A stretch of DNA of 64,000 nucleotides from Butyrivibrio sp. LC3010 (GCF_000424385.1 NZ_AUJU01000001.1:62001-126000); one strand, 5' to 3'. Positions 25,829 to 35,421 are shown, numbered from the stretch's first letter. Notes: generated by a model not told the origin, from the sequence alone. Numbers and translations: made by a program.

Positions 25829-25951
25829 AGTGTATTTATTAAATTTAAATTTTTATTTCTTTATAACCTGCATTTTAAGCGGATTTTTATAATTACTTAA
25901 CAAATAAAATTAATCTTATCTGATATCATAATTATTAAGGGAAAATGAGAA

Positions 25952-26623
25952 ATGAAGTTACTTCTTGCAGAAGATGAAAAAGAATTATCCAACGCACTTG
26001 TTGCAATATTAAAGCATTCAAGCTATACAGTGGATGCGGTTTATAATGGGCAGGATGCTTTGGATTATATATTAGCAAGTGATTATGACGGGATTATCCT
26101 GGATATCATGATGCCGGGACTTGATGGTACCGAAGTACTAAGAAGGATCCGGGAAAAAGGAATCAATACTCCCGTTATATTTTTGACTGCAAAATCGGAG
26201 ACTGATGACAAAATCAAAGGTCTTGATCTTGGAGCTGATGATTATCTGACTAAGCCCTTTGAAATGGGAGAGCTCCTTGCCAGAATTCGTGCAATGACCA
26301 GGAGAAAAGCGGATTTTTCACCTAATAATCTAAAGTGTGGGAATCTCGAACTGGACAGGGCAAGCTACGAGCTTAAGACTCCGGAGCATGAGCCTGTCAG
26401 GCTTGTGGGCAGGGAATTTCAAATGATTGAAATGCTGATGGAAAGCCCCGGCAGAGTAATTTCTGTGGATTCCTTTATGGACAGGATATGGGCAGATGGT
26501 GAAGCGGATGTGAATGTGGTCTGGGTTTATATCTCAAACTTAAGGAAAAAGCTTGCAGCATTGGATGCAGACTGCGAAATAAAGGCCTCCCGTGGAGTTG
26601 GATACTCCATGCATGAAAAGTAA
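25952..26623 (+). CDS. OmpR-family response regulator
   Basis: 223 residues. Receiver with LLAEDEKE acidic pair, phospho-acceptor Asp51 in GIILDIMMPG and conserved Lys in YLTKPF. The winged-helix DNA-binding domain ends with VVWVYISNLRKKL and RGVGYSM. The partner kinase begins 25 bases after the stop. Regulator first, kinase second, the reverse of the pair at 18.8 kb. The adjacent minus-strand metal exporter gene converges on the pair, so a regulatory link with it is possible but not shown. Confidence 0.95.
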   Translation: MKLLLAEDEKELSNALVAILKHSSYTVDAVYNGQDALDYILASDYDGIILDIMMPGLDGTEVLRRIREKGINTPVIFLTAKSETDDKIKGLDLGADDYLTKPFEMGELLARIRAMTRRKADFSPNNLKCGNLELDRASYELKTPEHEPVRLVGREFQMIEMLMESPGRVISVDSFMDRIWADGEADVNVVWVYISNLRKKLAALDADCEIKASRGVGYSMHEK

Positions 26624-26651
26624 TATATAGATCTTCCATCGGAGGTTAATG

Positions 26652-28013
26652 ATGGTAAAGAAACTTAGACGTAAATTTGTACTTACGGCAATGATTTCAC
26701 TTCTTTTAATTCTGATTGGAATAATTGGCGTAATAAACATAGTGAATTTTACTCAGGTTCAGGCAGGCGCTGATGATACATTGAATATTCTTGCAGAGAA
26801 TGATGGAATGTTTCCTGATATGAGAGACAGACTTAAAAAGCCTGTTGATGAATCTGAATTAGTGGAAGGCGAAAGGGCTCCCTTCGAGAATGTGGCCCCC
26901 CAAGATTTTAGCAGATCAATATTTGATAAGAATCTTTTTTATAACAGAACGATTGAGCTACCTTTCCAGTCAAGATATTTCTGGGTAAAGATTTCGGAGA
27001 TTGGTAAGGTTGAGGTGGTAGATACAGGGCATATTGCTGCTATAACATCGACTGATGCAGGTAATTATGCAAAGAATCTTTTCTTTAACAGTAGAAACAA
27101 GACCCGTGGTTATATAGACAATCACTATAGATATCTGATTTCCCAAAATGATGACGGATCATATCTTATGATCTTTTTTGATTGCAGCGACGGCTTTTAT
27201 AGTGCAACAAGACTATTGCTTATGACACTTCTCATAGGATTTGTTGCGCTGATAGCCATGTTTATACTTGTATATCTCTTTTCAGGAAAAGCTGTTCAGC
27301 CGGTTGTGGAATCTCTTGATAAGCAAAAGCGTTTTATTACTGATGCCGGTCATGAACTGAAGACACCACTCGCAGTTATATCTGCCAATATGGATGTCAT
27401 CGAGCTGGAAGCAGGAGCAAGTGAGTGGACGAAGAGCACCAAGAATCAGATTAAGCGAATGAATGAGCTTGTGAAAAATCTGCTCACTCTATCCAGGATG
27501 GAGGAGGAAAACATACACCTGGTCTTTTCAGACATTGATATAAGCAAAATTGTTAATGAAAGCACGGCATATTTTAATGCTGTTTCAGATTTTAAAAATA
27601 TCAGATATACAACGAATATTGAAGATGATGTCCATATAAATGGGGATAAGAATGCATTTAATCAGTTATGTACACTGCTTATAGATAATGCCATGAAGTA
27701 TACCCATGACGGCGGGGATGTAAGTGTAACTCTTTCGAGTGATAGAAAGTCAAGAAATGCAATATTAGAGGTGGTTAATAGCTGCGAGAAAATGCCGGAA
27801 GGAAATCTGGACAGACTGTTCGACAGATTTTACAGGGAAGATAATTCAAGAAGCCGCGAAACCGGTGGCTATGGAATAGGTCTTTCTGTTGCCAGGGCAA
27901 TCGCGACTTCGCATGGTGGAACAATAGAAGCTAAAGCAGATGGTGAAAATAGAATTAAATTCGTAGTTCGGGTTCCCATCATGAAAATAAAGACATCAGA
28001 CAACAATGCCTAA
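26652..28013 (+). CDS. Two-component sensor histidine kinase
   Basis: 453 residues from the second of two adjacent ATGs, chosen because it lies six bases after GGAGG rather than three. Membrane helices at about 11-32 and 187-212 frame an outer sensor domain of ~150 residues. There is no clear HAMP. HisKA carries His234 (DAGHELKTPLAV); the HATPase domain has LIDNAMKYT and GGYGIGLSVARAI. Its 3' end overlaps the converging metal exporter gene by 18 bases. The signal is unknown. Confidence 0.92.
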   Translation: MVKKLRRKFVLTAMISLLLILIGIIGVINIVNFTQVQAGADDTLNILAENDGMFPDMRDRLKKPVDESELVEGERAPFENVAPQDFSRSIFDKNLFYNRTIELPFQSRYFWVKISEIGKVEVVDTGHIAAITSTDAGNYAKNLFFNSRNKTRGYIDNHYRYLISQNDDGSYLMIFFDCSDGFYSATRLLLMTLLIGFVALIAMFILVYLFSGKAVQPVVESLDKQKRFITDAGHELKTPLAVISANMDVIELEAGASEWTKSTKNQIKRMNELVKNLLTLSRMEEENIHLVFSDIDISKIVNESTAYFNAVSDFKNIRYTTNIEDDVHINGDKNAFNQLCTLLIDNAMKYTHDGGDVSVTLSSDRKSRNAILEVVNSCEKMPEGNLDRLFDRFYREDNSRSRETGGYGIGLSVARAIATSHGGTIEAKADGENRIKFVVRVPIMKIKTSDNNA

Positions 28014-29036
28014 CAGATCCAGCATGAACCCTGTAAATGTGCCGATTAAATACAGAATTGCTGTGATCTGTATGTTTTTAACAGGTTCTTCATTTACGCG
28101 GTAAAGTATCAGAAGGCCCACTCCTGCACCGACAAGAAGACCTGACATCATCGTTCCAAAGGTGATTATTTCATTCAGGTACAGCTCTGTAATTACTATT
28201 GAAGCAGCACAGTTCGGAATAAGTCCGATAATTCCGGCAATTCCGTGACTCAGGATTACATTTTTCTGCAGGATATTTGAAAGAGCATCTTCGCCAATAA
28301 ATGCTATAACTGCGTTAAGGATTAAAGTAAATATCAGGACATAAATAAAAATGTGAGCTGTATGTATAAAAGCTGAATGTAAAATATTCCCATGTCCCTC
28401 TTCGTGGCTGTGTTCATGCTTGGAACTGTTCTCTTTTGCAATATCAGCTTTGCTTATAGATTTATTCAGAGCAGATTCATGGGAAATGGTGCTCTCGTTA
28501 GAAATCTCTGGCTTTTCTGTACGTCCTCTGTGAGCAGATATCTTGGGAGAATCATCTTCACAATGACAATTTTCTCTTTTGCATAATTCATCGATTCTCA
28601 CACGATCTCTTATTGCTCTCTTCTTAATCTTTCTGTAGTGTAAAACAATGAAATCCACTAAGAATCCGTAAAATACACCAAATACGGCTTTCATAGCGAT
28701 TATTGCAGCCATCTTGGAAATGGGCGCTTGTTCTGAAATAAACAGAGGAAGCATCTCATCTGAAGTAGAAAGGTATATTGCTATCAGAGTTCCAAGAGTA
28801 ATTACTCTGCCGGCATATAGATTTGTTGCAGCAGCGGAAAAACCGCATTGTGGAAAAGCACCGAATATTCCACCAAAGAGTGGACCAAATTTGCCCGCCT
28901 TCTGCACAAGCTCTTCAGTCTTGTCCCCTGTCCTGTGCTCAAGATACTCCATTATTAGATATGTAATAAATAAAAATGGAAGAATATTTATACCGTCTTT
29001 GAAAGTGTCAACTAACACATCAATCCAAAAATCCAT
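27996..29036 (-). CDS. Putative 10-TM heavy-metal/manganese exporter (ArsP_2-type)
   Basis: 346 residues, about ten helices in two related halves. Each half has a Cys in an equivalent spot: GAFPQCGFSAAATNLY in the first and GLIPNCAASIVITELY in the second, which suggests internal duplication. The cytoplasmic loop between the halves (about 140-235) contains clustered Cys and His (CKRENCHCEDD, HEHSHEEGHG), probably a metal-binding linker. The family has been called a putative arsenic or manganese exporter; the actual ion is uncertain. It has a well-formed promoter with a palindrome in the spacer. Its 3' end overlaps the sensor kinase gene. Confidence 0.75.
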   Translation of the reverse strand: MDFWIDVLVDTFKDGINILPFLFITYLIMEYLEHRTGDKTEELVQKAGKFGPLFGGIFGAFPQCGFSAAATNLYAGRVITLGTLIAIYLSTSDEMLPLFISEQAPISKMAAIIAMKAVFGVFYGFLVDFIVLHYRKIKKRAIRDRVRIDELCKRENCHCEDDSPKISAHRGRTEKPEISNESTISHESALNKSISKADIAKENSSKHEHSHEEGHGNILHSAFIHTAHIFIYVLIFTLILNAVIAFIGEDALSNILQKNVILSHGIAGIIGLIPNCAASIVITELYLNEIITFGTMMSGLLVGAGVGLLILYRVNEEPVKNIQITAILYLIGTFTGFMLDLLGIVV

Positions 29037-29092
29037 TATCAGCTCCTTTATAAAAATAAAATCAGAATTTTAAGTTTTTTAGCATAGGAACA

Positions 29093-29121
29093 TTTATACA
29101 CAATATTGTGATAATTTGCAA
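29093..29121 (-). promoter_or_regulatory. Promoter of the metal exporter with palindrome in the spacer
   Basis: Minus strand: -35 TTGCAA (29116-29121), 17-base spacer, -10 TATAAA (29093-29098). The perfect 12-bp palindrome CACAATATTGTG (29099-29110) fills the spacer next to the -10, a classic place for a repressor or a MerR-type activator. Confidence 0.65.
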
Positions 29122-29199
29122 ATTCCGAAATATAATTGCCTACTATCAGTATAAGAGCAAATGAGGATATTTATTATAAAAAAAAGGTAAAAAAGGCAT

Positions 29200-29230
29200 A
29201 AAAAAGCTGCCGCATTTTATTGCGGCAGTT
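29200..29230 (-). terminator. Terminator of the small secreted protein gene
   Basis: CTGCCGCA (29207-29214) pairs with TGCGGCAG (29221-29228). On the minus strand it is followed by C and six T. Confidence 0.8.
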
Positions 29231-29268
29231 TTGAAAACTCTAAGTTTTGAATTTTTGTTTAGAACAAA

Positions 29269-29826
29269 TTATTTAATTTTGAATTCAAAAGTATTGTACT
29301 TAGAACGTGTTGACAATATATCAAAATAAACATAAATTGTTTCACCCGCATTTACATTAATTGTAGCTTTTCTCTTAAGCGGGAAATCAGGACTCTTCTT
29401 ATTGTACTTACTTGCAAAGTGAAGACTTCCGGGTGCATTTGTCTGAATTTCATCATCATGAATATAGCTGCGATTAGGGTCAGAACTCAAAAAGCTATAG
29501 AATCCACATGCGTATGAGCCACTGTTTGACTTTAACTTACTTAATGTAAATGTATAACTCTTTGTCTCAGGTGCGGTGAACTTGATATAAGCTCTTGAAT
29601 CATACTTCTTTGTTTTGATTTTAAATTTGTAATTACCCTTGGTAACGGCAGTAGCAACTGACTCAGCATAAGCTGTATCAGGGCTGAAGGATGCAACGGC
29701 CTTAAGACTCTTTGTCTTAGTCTTAGCTTCAGCACTGATAGGTGTAGCAAATACTAATGAAGCAACTAATGCAACAGAAACTACACGTTTAACGATTCCC
29801 CAAAATGATTTGTTTTGTTTTTTCAT
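29269..29826 (-). CDS. Small secreted protein, beta-rich
   Basis: 185 residues. Signal peptide with basic start, hydrophobic core and a likely cut after A-E-A near residue 34. The rest (about 150 residues) is Lys/Ser/Thr/Tyr-rich and beta-stranded (YIKFTAPETKSYTFTLSKL, NAGETIYVYFDI), similar in style to bacterial pre-peptidase C-terminal or carbohydrate-binding beta-sandwiches. There is no cell-wall anchor motif. I cannot give a function. AAGGAGA precedes the start, and the gene has its own promoter and terminator. Confidence 0.75.
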   Translation of the reverse strand: MKKQNKSFWGIVKRVVSVALVASLVFATPISAEAKTKTKSLKAVASFSPDTAYAESVATAVTKGNYKFKIKTKKYDSRAYIKFTAPETKSYTFTLSKLKSNSGSYACGFYSFLSSDPNRSYIHDDEIQTNAPGSLHFASKYNKKSPDFPLKRKATINVNAGETIYVYFDILSTRSKYNTFEFKIK

Positions 29827-29868
29827 ACTAACTTCTCCTTCATGAAAAATTTTTTCTTTCGATTACAG

Positions 29869-29897
29869 ATTATATATTCTTATATAGTAATTGTCGA
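29869..29897 (-). promoter_or_regulatory. Promoter of the small secreted protein gene
   Basis: Minus strand: -35 TCGACA (29892-29897), 17-base spacer, perfect -10 TATAAT (29869-29874). It gives a leader of about 36 bases. Confidence 0.7.
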
Positions 29898-30185
29898 CAT
29901 GTTTTTTTTCGAATTATCCATTGAAATATCGCAGAAAAAGCAGACTTTGTATGGCTTAATTTCGCAAATTCAGATTTAAAGCGGCATGCGGCGTTATGTG
30001 CGTTGTTAAGCCCGTAATTATTTGACTTTTACAGGTATTGCTATTAATAGAGACATTTGATAATATAATTCCTAGTAATTTGGTAGGAAAAGAAAAATAG
30101 TCTTATTTCTACAGTGATTATGATATAATCTATAAGATTATGCGCAAACATAGTGTTCACTTTTATATATTAAAGGAGTAATAGC
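29898..30185 (+). promoter_or_regulatory. Upstream region of the suf operon
   Basis: The intergenic stretch before sufC. It holds two -10-like TATAAT boxes (30064-30069 and 30124-30129), neither with a clear -35, and an inverted repeat TTCCTA-N9-TAGGAA (30069-30089) touching the first. The repeat has the size and style of an Rrf2-family (IscR/CymR-like) operator. I see no gene in this stretch. Confidence 0.4.
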
Positions 30186-30965
30186 ATGTCAGAACAGTCA
30201 TTATTGCAGATCAGAGATCTTTCAGCATCAGTTGATGATCTTCAAATCCTGCACGACATTAACTTAGAAATTAAAGCGGGTGAGACTCATGTACTCATGG
30301 GACCCAATGGTGCAGGTAAATCTACACTTGGATACACTCTTATGGGTAATCCTCATTATAACGTAACAAAGGGAACTATTCTCTTTGACGGACAGGATTT
30401 AACAAATGAGTCCGCAGATAAGAGAGCTAAGGCAGGAATGTTCCTTTCATTCCAGAATCCTCTTGAGGTTCCCGGAATTTCTCTTGGAAGCTTTATAAGA
30501 AATGCCTATCATGAGCAGACAGGTAAGCCGGTCAAGCTGCTTCAGTATAAAAAACAGCTTTCTGAAGCAATGGATCTACTGACTATGGACGGTGAGTATG
30601 CAGACCGTGACCTCAATGTAGGCTTCTCCGGTGGTGAAAAGAAAAAAGCTGAGATACTTCAGATGCTTATGCTAAATCCTAAGCTCGCTATTCTTGATGA
30701 AACTGATTCAGGACTGGATGTTGATGCTGTAAGAACAGTATCTAAGGGAATCCAGGAATACCAGAAAAAGAAGGACGGAGCTCTTCTGATTATTACTCAT
30801 AGTACAAAGATTTTAGAGTCACTTCATGTTGACTATACACATGTACTTGTTAAGGGTCATATCGTTACAACAGGTGACGGGAGTCTTGTTGATGAGATCA
30901 ATGAGCACGGCTTTGAGAAGTATATCAGATGCGAAGGCTGTGACGGATGCAATCCGATCAACTAA
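30186..30965 (+). CDS. sufC: Fe-S cluster assembly ATPase SufC
   Basis: 259 residues, ABC-type ATPase of the SufBCD scaffold, where iron-sulfur clusters are built in the cytoplasm. Walker A GPNGAGKST, Q loop in LSFQNPLEVPG, signature GFSGGEKKKAEI, Walker B LAILDETDSGLD and the switch His in ITHST are all present. It is the first gene of the suf operon, with AAAGGAG before the start. The C-terminus ends with a Cys-containing tail (CEGCDGC), longer than usual, perhaps a metal-touching extension. It is followed by sufB after 79 bases. Confidence 0.97.
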   Translation: MSEQSLLQIRDLSASVDDLQILHDINLEIKAGETHVLMGPNGAGKSTLGYTLMGNPHYNVTKGTILFDGQDLTNESADKRAKAGMFLSFQNPLEVPGISLGSFIRNAYHEQTGKPVKLLQYKKQLSEAMDLLTMDGEYADRDLNVGFSGGEKKKAEILQMLMLNPKLAILDETDSGLDVDAVRTVSKGIQEYQKKKDGALLIITHSTKILESLHVDYTHVLVKGHIVTTGDGSLVDEINEHGFEKYIRCEGCDGCNPIN

Positions 30966-31044
30966 CAATAACCAGGACATGATTTTAAATTCTTTCTTCT
31001 ATTATTAAGAAGATGTCAGCATTGCTGATAGATGAGGTTAATTA

Positions 31045-32454
31045 ATGAGTGATAATAATAAATCCGTTGTAGACATTGATCGCAGTGTCTATGACATAAA
31101 AGATGTGGAGAATGAGCAGGATTTCTACCGCATGGAGGATGGTTTCACCGAGGATATTGTAAGAAAGATATCTGAGGAGAAGCATGATCCTGACTGGATG
31201 AGAGAATTCCGCTTAAAATCTCTGGAAATATATAACAAGCTTGAAATGCCGGATTGGGGTCCGGATACCGATGAACTGGATATGAATCTCATTTCCTCAT
31301 ATGTGCGCTCAAAGTCAGATATGAAGGGCAAATGGGAGGATGTTCCGGAGGATATTAAAAATACTTTTGAAAGACTTGGCATTCCGGAAGCTGAGCGTGA
31401 ATCTCTTGCAGGTGTCGGAGCTCAGTACGATTCAGAGCTTGTTTATCATAATGTAAAAGATGAAGTAGCAGCGCAGGGCGTTATCTATACAGATATGGAA
31501 AGTGCTCTTACAGGAGAGTATGCAGATATGGTTCATGAGTATTTCATGAAGCTGGTGCCTCCTACAGATCATAAATATGCAGCTCTTCACGGTGCAGTGT
31601 GGTCAGGCGGATCATTTGTTTATGTTCCCAAGGGAGTTAAAGTAGACATCCCTCTGCAGTCATATTTCAGATTGAATGCAGCCGGTGCAGGTCAGTTTGA
31701 GCACACTCTTATAATTGTTGATGAAGGGGCTGATCTTCACTTTATTGAAGGCTGTTCAGCACCTAAGTATAATGTTGCAAATCTTCATGCAGGCTGTGTT
31801 GAACTTTTTGTCAAGAAGAATGCAAGACTTCGTTACTCTACAATAGAGAACTGGTCAAAGAATATGTACAACTTGAATACAAAGCGTGCCCTTGTGGAAG
31901 AGGGAGCTCGTATGGAATGGGTATCCGGTTCCTTTGGTTCCCACACATCATACCTGTACCCCATGACAATTCTTAAGGGTGATCATTCAGCAATGGAGTA
32001 CACTGGTATCACATTTGCCGGAAAAGGACAAAACCTTGATACAGGAGCTAAGGTTGTTCATCAGGGAGAATATACTTCTTCTCTTATTTCAACCAAATCA
32101 ATTTCAAAGTCCGGTGGAATAGGTACTTACAGAAGTTCAGTTATAATCAATAAGGAAGCTAAGCACGCAAAGACCTCCGTATCCTGTGATTCACTTATGC
32201 TGGATTCGATCTCTCGTGCAGATACTATTCCCGGTATGGACATTAGAACCAATGATGCTGATGTAGGTCATGAGGCAAAGATTGGAAGAATAAGCGACGA
32301 AGCTGTATTTTATCTTATGTCCAGAGGCCTTTCAGAGGAAGATGCAAGAGCGATGATAGTAAGCGGCTTTGCTAATCCTGTATCAAAGGAACTTCCTTTG
32401 GAATATGCAGTAGAAATGAACAATCTGATTAAGCTTGAGATGTCAGGAGGCTGA
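31045..32454 (+). CDS. sufB: Fe-S cluster scaffold protein SufB
   Basis: 469 residues, full length. SufB is the main scaffold on which the cluster forms, in a SufB-SufC2-SufD complex. It has the expected beta-helix core, with GAVWSGGSFVYVPKGVKVDIPLQ, FIEGCSAPKYN (the FIEGC segment) and SVSCDSLMLD near the C-terminus, where a conserved Cys takes part in cluster assembly. GAGG precedes the ATG. The Shine-Dalgarno of sufD lies inside its last codons, pointing to coupled translation. Confidence 0.97.
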   Translation: MSDNNKSVVDIDRSVYDIKDVENEQDFYRMEDGFTEDIVRKISEEKHDPDWMREFRLKSLEIYNKLEMPDWGPDTDELDMNLISSYVRSKSDMKGKWEDVPEDIKNTFERLGIPEAERESLAGVGAQYDSELVYHNVKDEVAAQGVIYTDMESALTGEYADMVHEYFMKLVPPTDHKYAALHGAVWSGGSFVYVPKGVKVDIPLQSYFRLNAAGAGQFEHTLIIVDEGADLHFIEGCSAPKYNVANLHAGCVELFVKKNARLRYSTIENWSKNMYNLNTKRALVEEGARMEWVSGSFGSHTSYLYPMTILKGDHSAMEYTGITFAGKGQNLDTGAKVVHQGEYTSSLISTKSISKSGGIGTYRSSVIINKEAKHAKTSVSCDSLMLDSISRADTIPGMDIRTNDADVGHEAKIGRISDEAVFYLMSRGLSEEDARAMIVSGFANPVSKELPLEYAVEMNNLIKLEMSGG

Positions 32455-32458
32455 GAAA

Positions 32459-33622
32459 TTGAATAGTGTATTAAAAGTAAATCATCTTCCTGCCCTGACT
32501 TATCGCTTTTTAAAGTCAAACGACAGTGAGATAGAAATAAAAGATTTTAATGTGAAGGTTGTAAATACACCTGAGCCTGAGAATATACCTTCAGCAGTTA
32601 CATTCAAAAATGATGTAACAGAGAAGGATATTACTGAACTGTTTGCAGATATCAATGAAAAGATAGCATCAAAGAGAATTGGTCTTCCGGGACCAAACGG
32701 AGATACTTCTTTGTTAAACGAAAGCCAGACAGTTAAGACAGGCATGGGAGCAGAGATTGATAATCTCATGAAGGAAATGAATGTTCCTGTCAGCCTTATA
32801 ACCGCAGAAGAAGGATATAAAGTTGAGGAACCTGTAGTTATCAGTTATGCTTTAAATGACGGAGATTATGTACTTGGTAATCAGGTCATTCATGCAAAGA
32901 AGAACTCTGAAATTACAGTAATAATGGAATATGATTCCGAAGCTGAAAGTAATGGATTTTTAGGAGTTCAGACAAGGCTTCTTGCAGAAGAAGGGGCTAA
33001 AATCAACCTTGTAAAGGTTCAGATGCTCGGAGAAAAGATAACTCACTTTGAGGATATTGGTGGAGTCTGCGATACAGATGCAGATATTGAGACCATAAAT
33101 ATGCAGCTTGGAGCTGGAAAAACCTGGGGAGGATGCAGAGTAACCCTTTTGGGAGACAGCAGCGTATTCAACAATCACACAGGTTATCTGTGCCGTCATA
33201 AGCAGTCATATGATATGAACTATGTTGCTGATCAGATGGGAAAGAAGACCCAGTCAAACATGGTATTTAGAGGAGTGCTTCTCGATGAGGCTGAGAAGAC
33301 CTTCAGAGGAACACTTGACTTTAAGTCAGGAAGTGCTGGCTCAGTAGGTGATGAGCAGGAAGATACACTTCTTTTGAGTCCCGATGTAATTAACAGGACA
33401 GTTCCTGTAATTCTGTGCGAGGAAGAAGACGTAGACGGACGTCATGGCGCATCAATAGGACAGCTTGGCGACGACACTCTGTTTTATATGGAAAGCCGCG
33501 GAATAGATGAGGAGACAGCCAAAAAACTCATGATCCGTGCACGTATGGAAAGTATAGCCCGCATGATACCGGATGAAGCGCTGATTATCAGAATTCAGCA
33601 GTTTATTAGAACAATACTTTAA
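32459..33622 (+). CDS. sufD: Fe-S cluster assembly protein SufD
   Basis: 388 codons including stop, from a TTG start at 32459 that follows AGGAGG (32445-32450) by eight bases. An earlier TTG (32435) lies upstream of that site and is less likely. It is related to SufB in the C-terminal half: YVADQMGKKTQSNMVFRGVLLDEAEKTFRGTLDF and EDVDGRHGASIGQLGDDTLFY, the HGAS-type motif with the His important in SufD. It partners SufB and SufC in the scaffold. The non-ATG start may keep its level below SufB. Confidence 0.95.
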   Translation: MNSVLKVNHLPALTYRFLKSNDSEIEIKDFNVKVVNTPEPENIPSAVTFKNDVTEKDITELFADINEKIASKRIGLPGPNGDTSLLNESQTVKTGMGAEIDNLMKEMNVPVSLITAEEGYKVEEPVVISYALNDGDYVLGNQVIHAKKNSEITVIMEYDSEAESNGFLGVQTRLLAEEGAKINLVKVQMLGEKITHFEDIGGVCDTDADIETINMQLGAGKTWGGCRVTLLGDSSVFNNHTGYLCRHKQSYDMNYVADQMGKKTQSNMVFRGVLLDEAEKTFRGTLDFKSGSAGSVGDEQEDTLLLSPDVINRTVPVILCEEEDVDGRHGASIGQLGDDTLFYMESRGIDEETAKKLMIRARMESIARMIPDEALIIRIQQFIRTIL

Positions 33623-33632
33623 GGAGAAGCAA

Positions 33633-34847
33633 ATGTCCAGACCTGAAGATTACCGAAAAGACTTCCCTATATTAGGCAAAGGGGATTATATTTATTTTGA
33701 TAATGCAGCAACTTCTCAAAGACCTAATGCAGTTATGGATGCAATAAAGGATTTTTATGAGAATTCAAACGCCAACCCGCTTCGAGGACTATATGATTGG
33801 AGCGTTGACGCTACAGAGCGATATGAAAATGCCAGAAAAACAGTATCTGATTTTATAGGCGCATCATCTACAGAAGAAATAATCTTTACCAGAAATACTA
33901 CTGAGTCACTTAATCTTGTGGCATACAGTTATGGCCTTTCTAATGTTGAGGAGGGCGATGAAGTTGTCATAAGCGTTATGGAACATCACAGTAATATACT
34001 TCCATGGCAGATGGTCACAAAGCAGAAAAAGGCTAAGCTTGTTTTTCTTGAGCCTGATGAAGAAGGCGTTATAACCCCTGAGGAGTATAAGAGTAAGATT
34101 ACGGAAAAGACCAAAATAGTTTCTATAGGTCATGTTTCCAATGTTTTTGGAATTACCAATCCTGTAAAGGATATTGCTGCATATGCTCACGAAATGGGTG
34201 CTACGGTTATTGTGGATGGAGCTCAGGCTGCGCCCCATATTCCGGTAAATGTTCAGAATCTGGGAGCAGATTTCTATGCTTTTTCAGGACATAAGCTTAT
34301 GGCACCAATGGGAATCGGTGTTTTGTACGGTCGAAAGAAACTGCTTGAAAACATGAATCCTTTCCTCACCGGCGGTGAGATGATTGAATATGTTACAAGA
34401 GAAGATGCCACATATGCAGAGCTTCCTCACAAATTTGAGGCAGGAACGGTCAATGCAGCAGGGGCAGTAGGTCTTGAAGCAGCAATCAAATATCTTCAGA
34501 ATGTGGGATTTGATTTTATTGAAGAGCAGGAGCTTAAGCTTACAACACGTATGATGGAAGGCATGAAAAAGCTTCCTTACATAAAAATATACGGTTCATC
34601 AGATCCCGCAAAACACAGCGGAATAGTTACATTTACTATGGAAGGTGTTCATCCTCATGATATATCATCGGTACTGAACGATGATCATGTATGTGTCAGA
34701 GCAGGACATCACTGTGCACAGCCACTGATGCAGTTTATCGGTGCCGGATCAACAGCAAGAGCAAGTGTGTATTTTTATAATACAGAAGAGGAAGTAGACA
34801 GGTTTCTTGAGCATCTTGCAGGTGTTAGAAGTGTAATGGGATATTAA
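33633..34847 (+). CDS. sufS: Cysteine desulfurase SufS
   Basis: 404 residues, PLP enzyme of the group II (SufS/CsdA) type. It takes sulfur from cysteine as a persulfide and passes it to SufU. Lys221 in AFSGHKLMAP would hold PLP, and Cys361 in RAGHHCAQPLM is the persulfide residue. The start FPILGKGDYIYFDNAATSQRP and EHHSNILPWQ are also typical. AAGGAG before the ATG; 10 bases after sufD. Confidence 0.97.
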   Translation: MSRPEDYRKDFPILGKGDYIYFDNAATSQRPNAVMDAIKDFYENSNANPLRGLYDWSVDATERYENARKTVSDFIGASSTEEIIFTRNTTESLNLVAYSYGLSNVEEGDEVVISVMEHHSNILPWQMVTKQKKAKLVFLEPDEEGVITPEEYKSKITEKTKIVSIGHVSNVFGITNPVKDIAAYAHEMGATVIVDGAQAAPHIPVNVQNLGADFYAFSGHKLMAPMGIGVLYGRKKLLENMNPFLTGGEMIEYVTREDATYAELPHKFEAGTVNAAGAVGLEAAIKYLQNVGFDFIEEQELKLTTRMMEGMKKLPYIKIYGSSDPAKHSGIVTFTMEGVHPHDISSVLNDDHVCVRAGHHCAQPLMQFIGAGSTARASVYFYNTEEEVDRFLEHLAGVRSVMGY

Positions 34848-34875
34848 GCTTATAGAGCGAATTATTGAGGTTAAA

Positions 34876-35337
34876 ATGGATTTAAAAGGTTTATATAGAG
34901 AAATAGTTAATGAGCATAATCTTCGCCCTGCTCATAAGGGCGATATGGAAAATCCCGATCTGGTTCTCAGGGGAGTTAATCCCAGCTGTGGAGATGATAT
35001 AACTCTTCAGCTTAAGATTGTGGATGGTGTCATTGAAGACGCAATGTTTTCAGGCTCAGGCTGTGCCATATCACAAGCCTCAGTAGATATGATGGCGGAT
35101 CAGGTAATCGGTAGAACCAAGGAAGATGCCATAAAGCTTGCCGGTACTTTTATGGGCATGATAAAGGGTGAAATAAAGGACGAAGAAGAACTTGAGGAGC
35201 TGGACGAAGCTGCAGCCCTTCAGGATATTTCACATATGCCTGCCAGAGTAAAATGTGCGGTTCTTGGATGGAAGACTATGCAGAAGATGCTTGAGCATCC
35301 TGAGGATGCTGAAAATATTTCATCTGAGAATGACTGA
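34876..35337 (+). CDS. sufU: Sulfur-transfer protein SufU
   Basis: 153 residues, IscU-like fold. The zinc-binding residues of Gram-positive SufU are all visible: Cys38 and Asp40 (PSCGDD), Cys63 (GSGCAIS) and Cys127 (VKCAVLGW). The SufU-specific insertion between the second and third Cys is present. It accepts the persulfide from SufS and supplies the SufBCD scaffold. Last gene of the operon, closed by a 21-bp-stem terminator. Confidence 0.95.
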   Translation: MDLKGLYREIVNEHNLRPAHKGDMENPDLVLRGVNPSCGDDITLQLKIVDGVIEDAMFSGSGCAISQASVDMMADQVIGRTKEDAIKLAGTFMGMIKGEIKDEEELEELDEAAALQDISHMPARVKCAVLGWKTMQKMLEHPEDAENISSEND

Positions 35338-35370
35338 TATCTACTATTTTAATGATTGAAATCAAAGAAT

Positions 35371-35421
35371 ATATATAATAAAACCCATCTGTTTAATCAG
35401 CAGATGGGTTTTATTATATAT
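35371..35421 (+). terminator. Terminator of the suf operon
   Basis: A perfect 21-bp stem (35371-35391 against 35401-35421) with a 9-base loop. The core is AAAACCCATCTG, and AT-rich outer arms follow. Confidence 0.9.
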
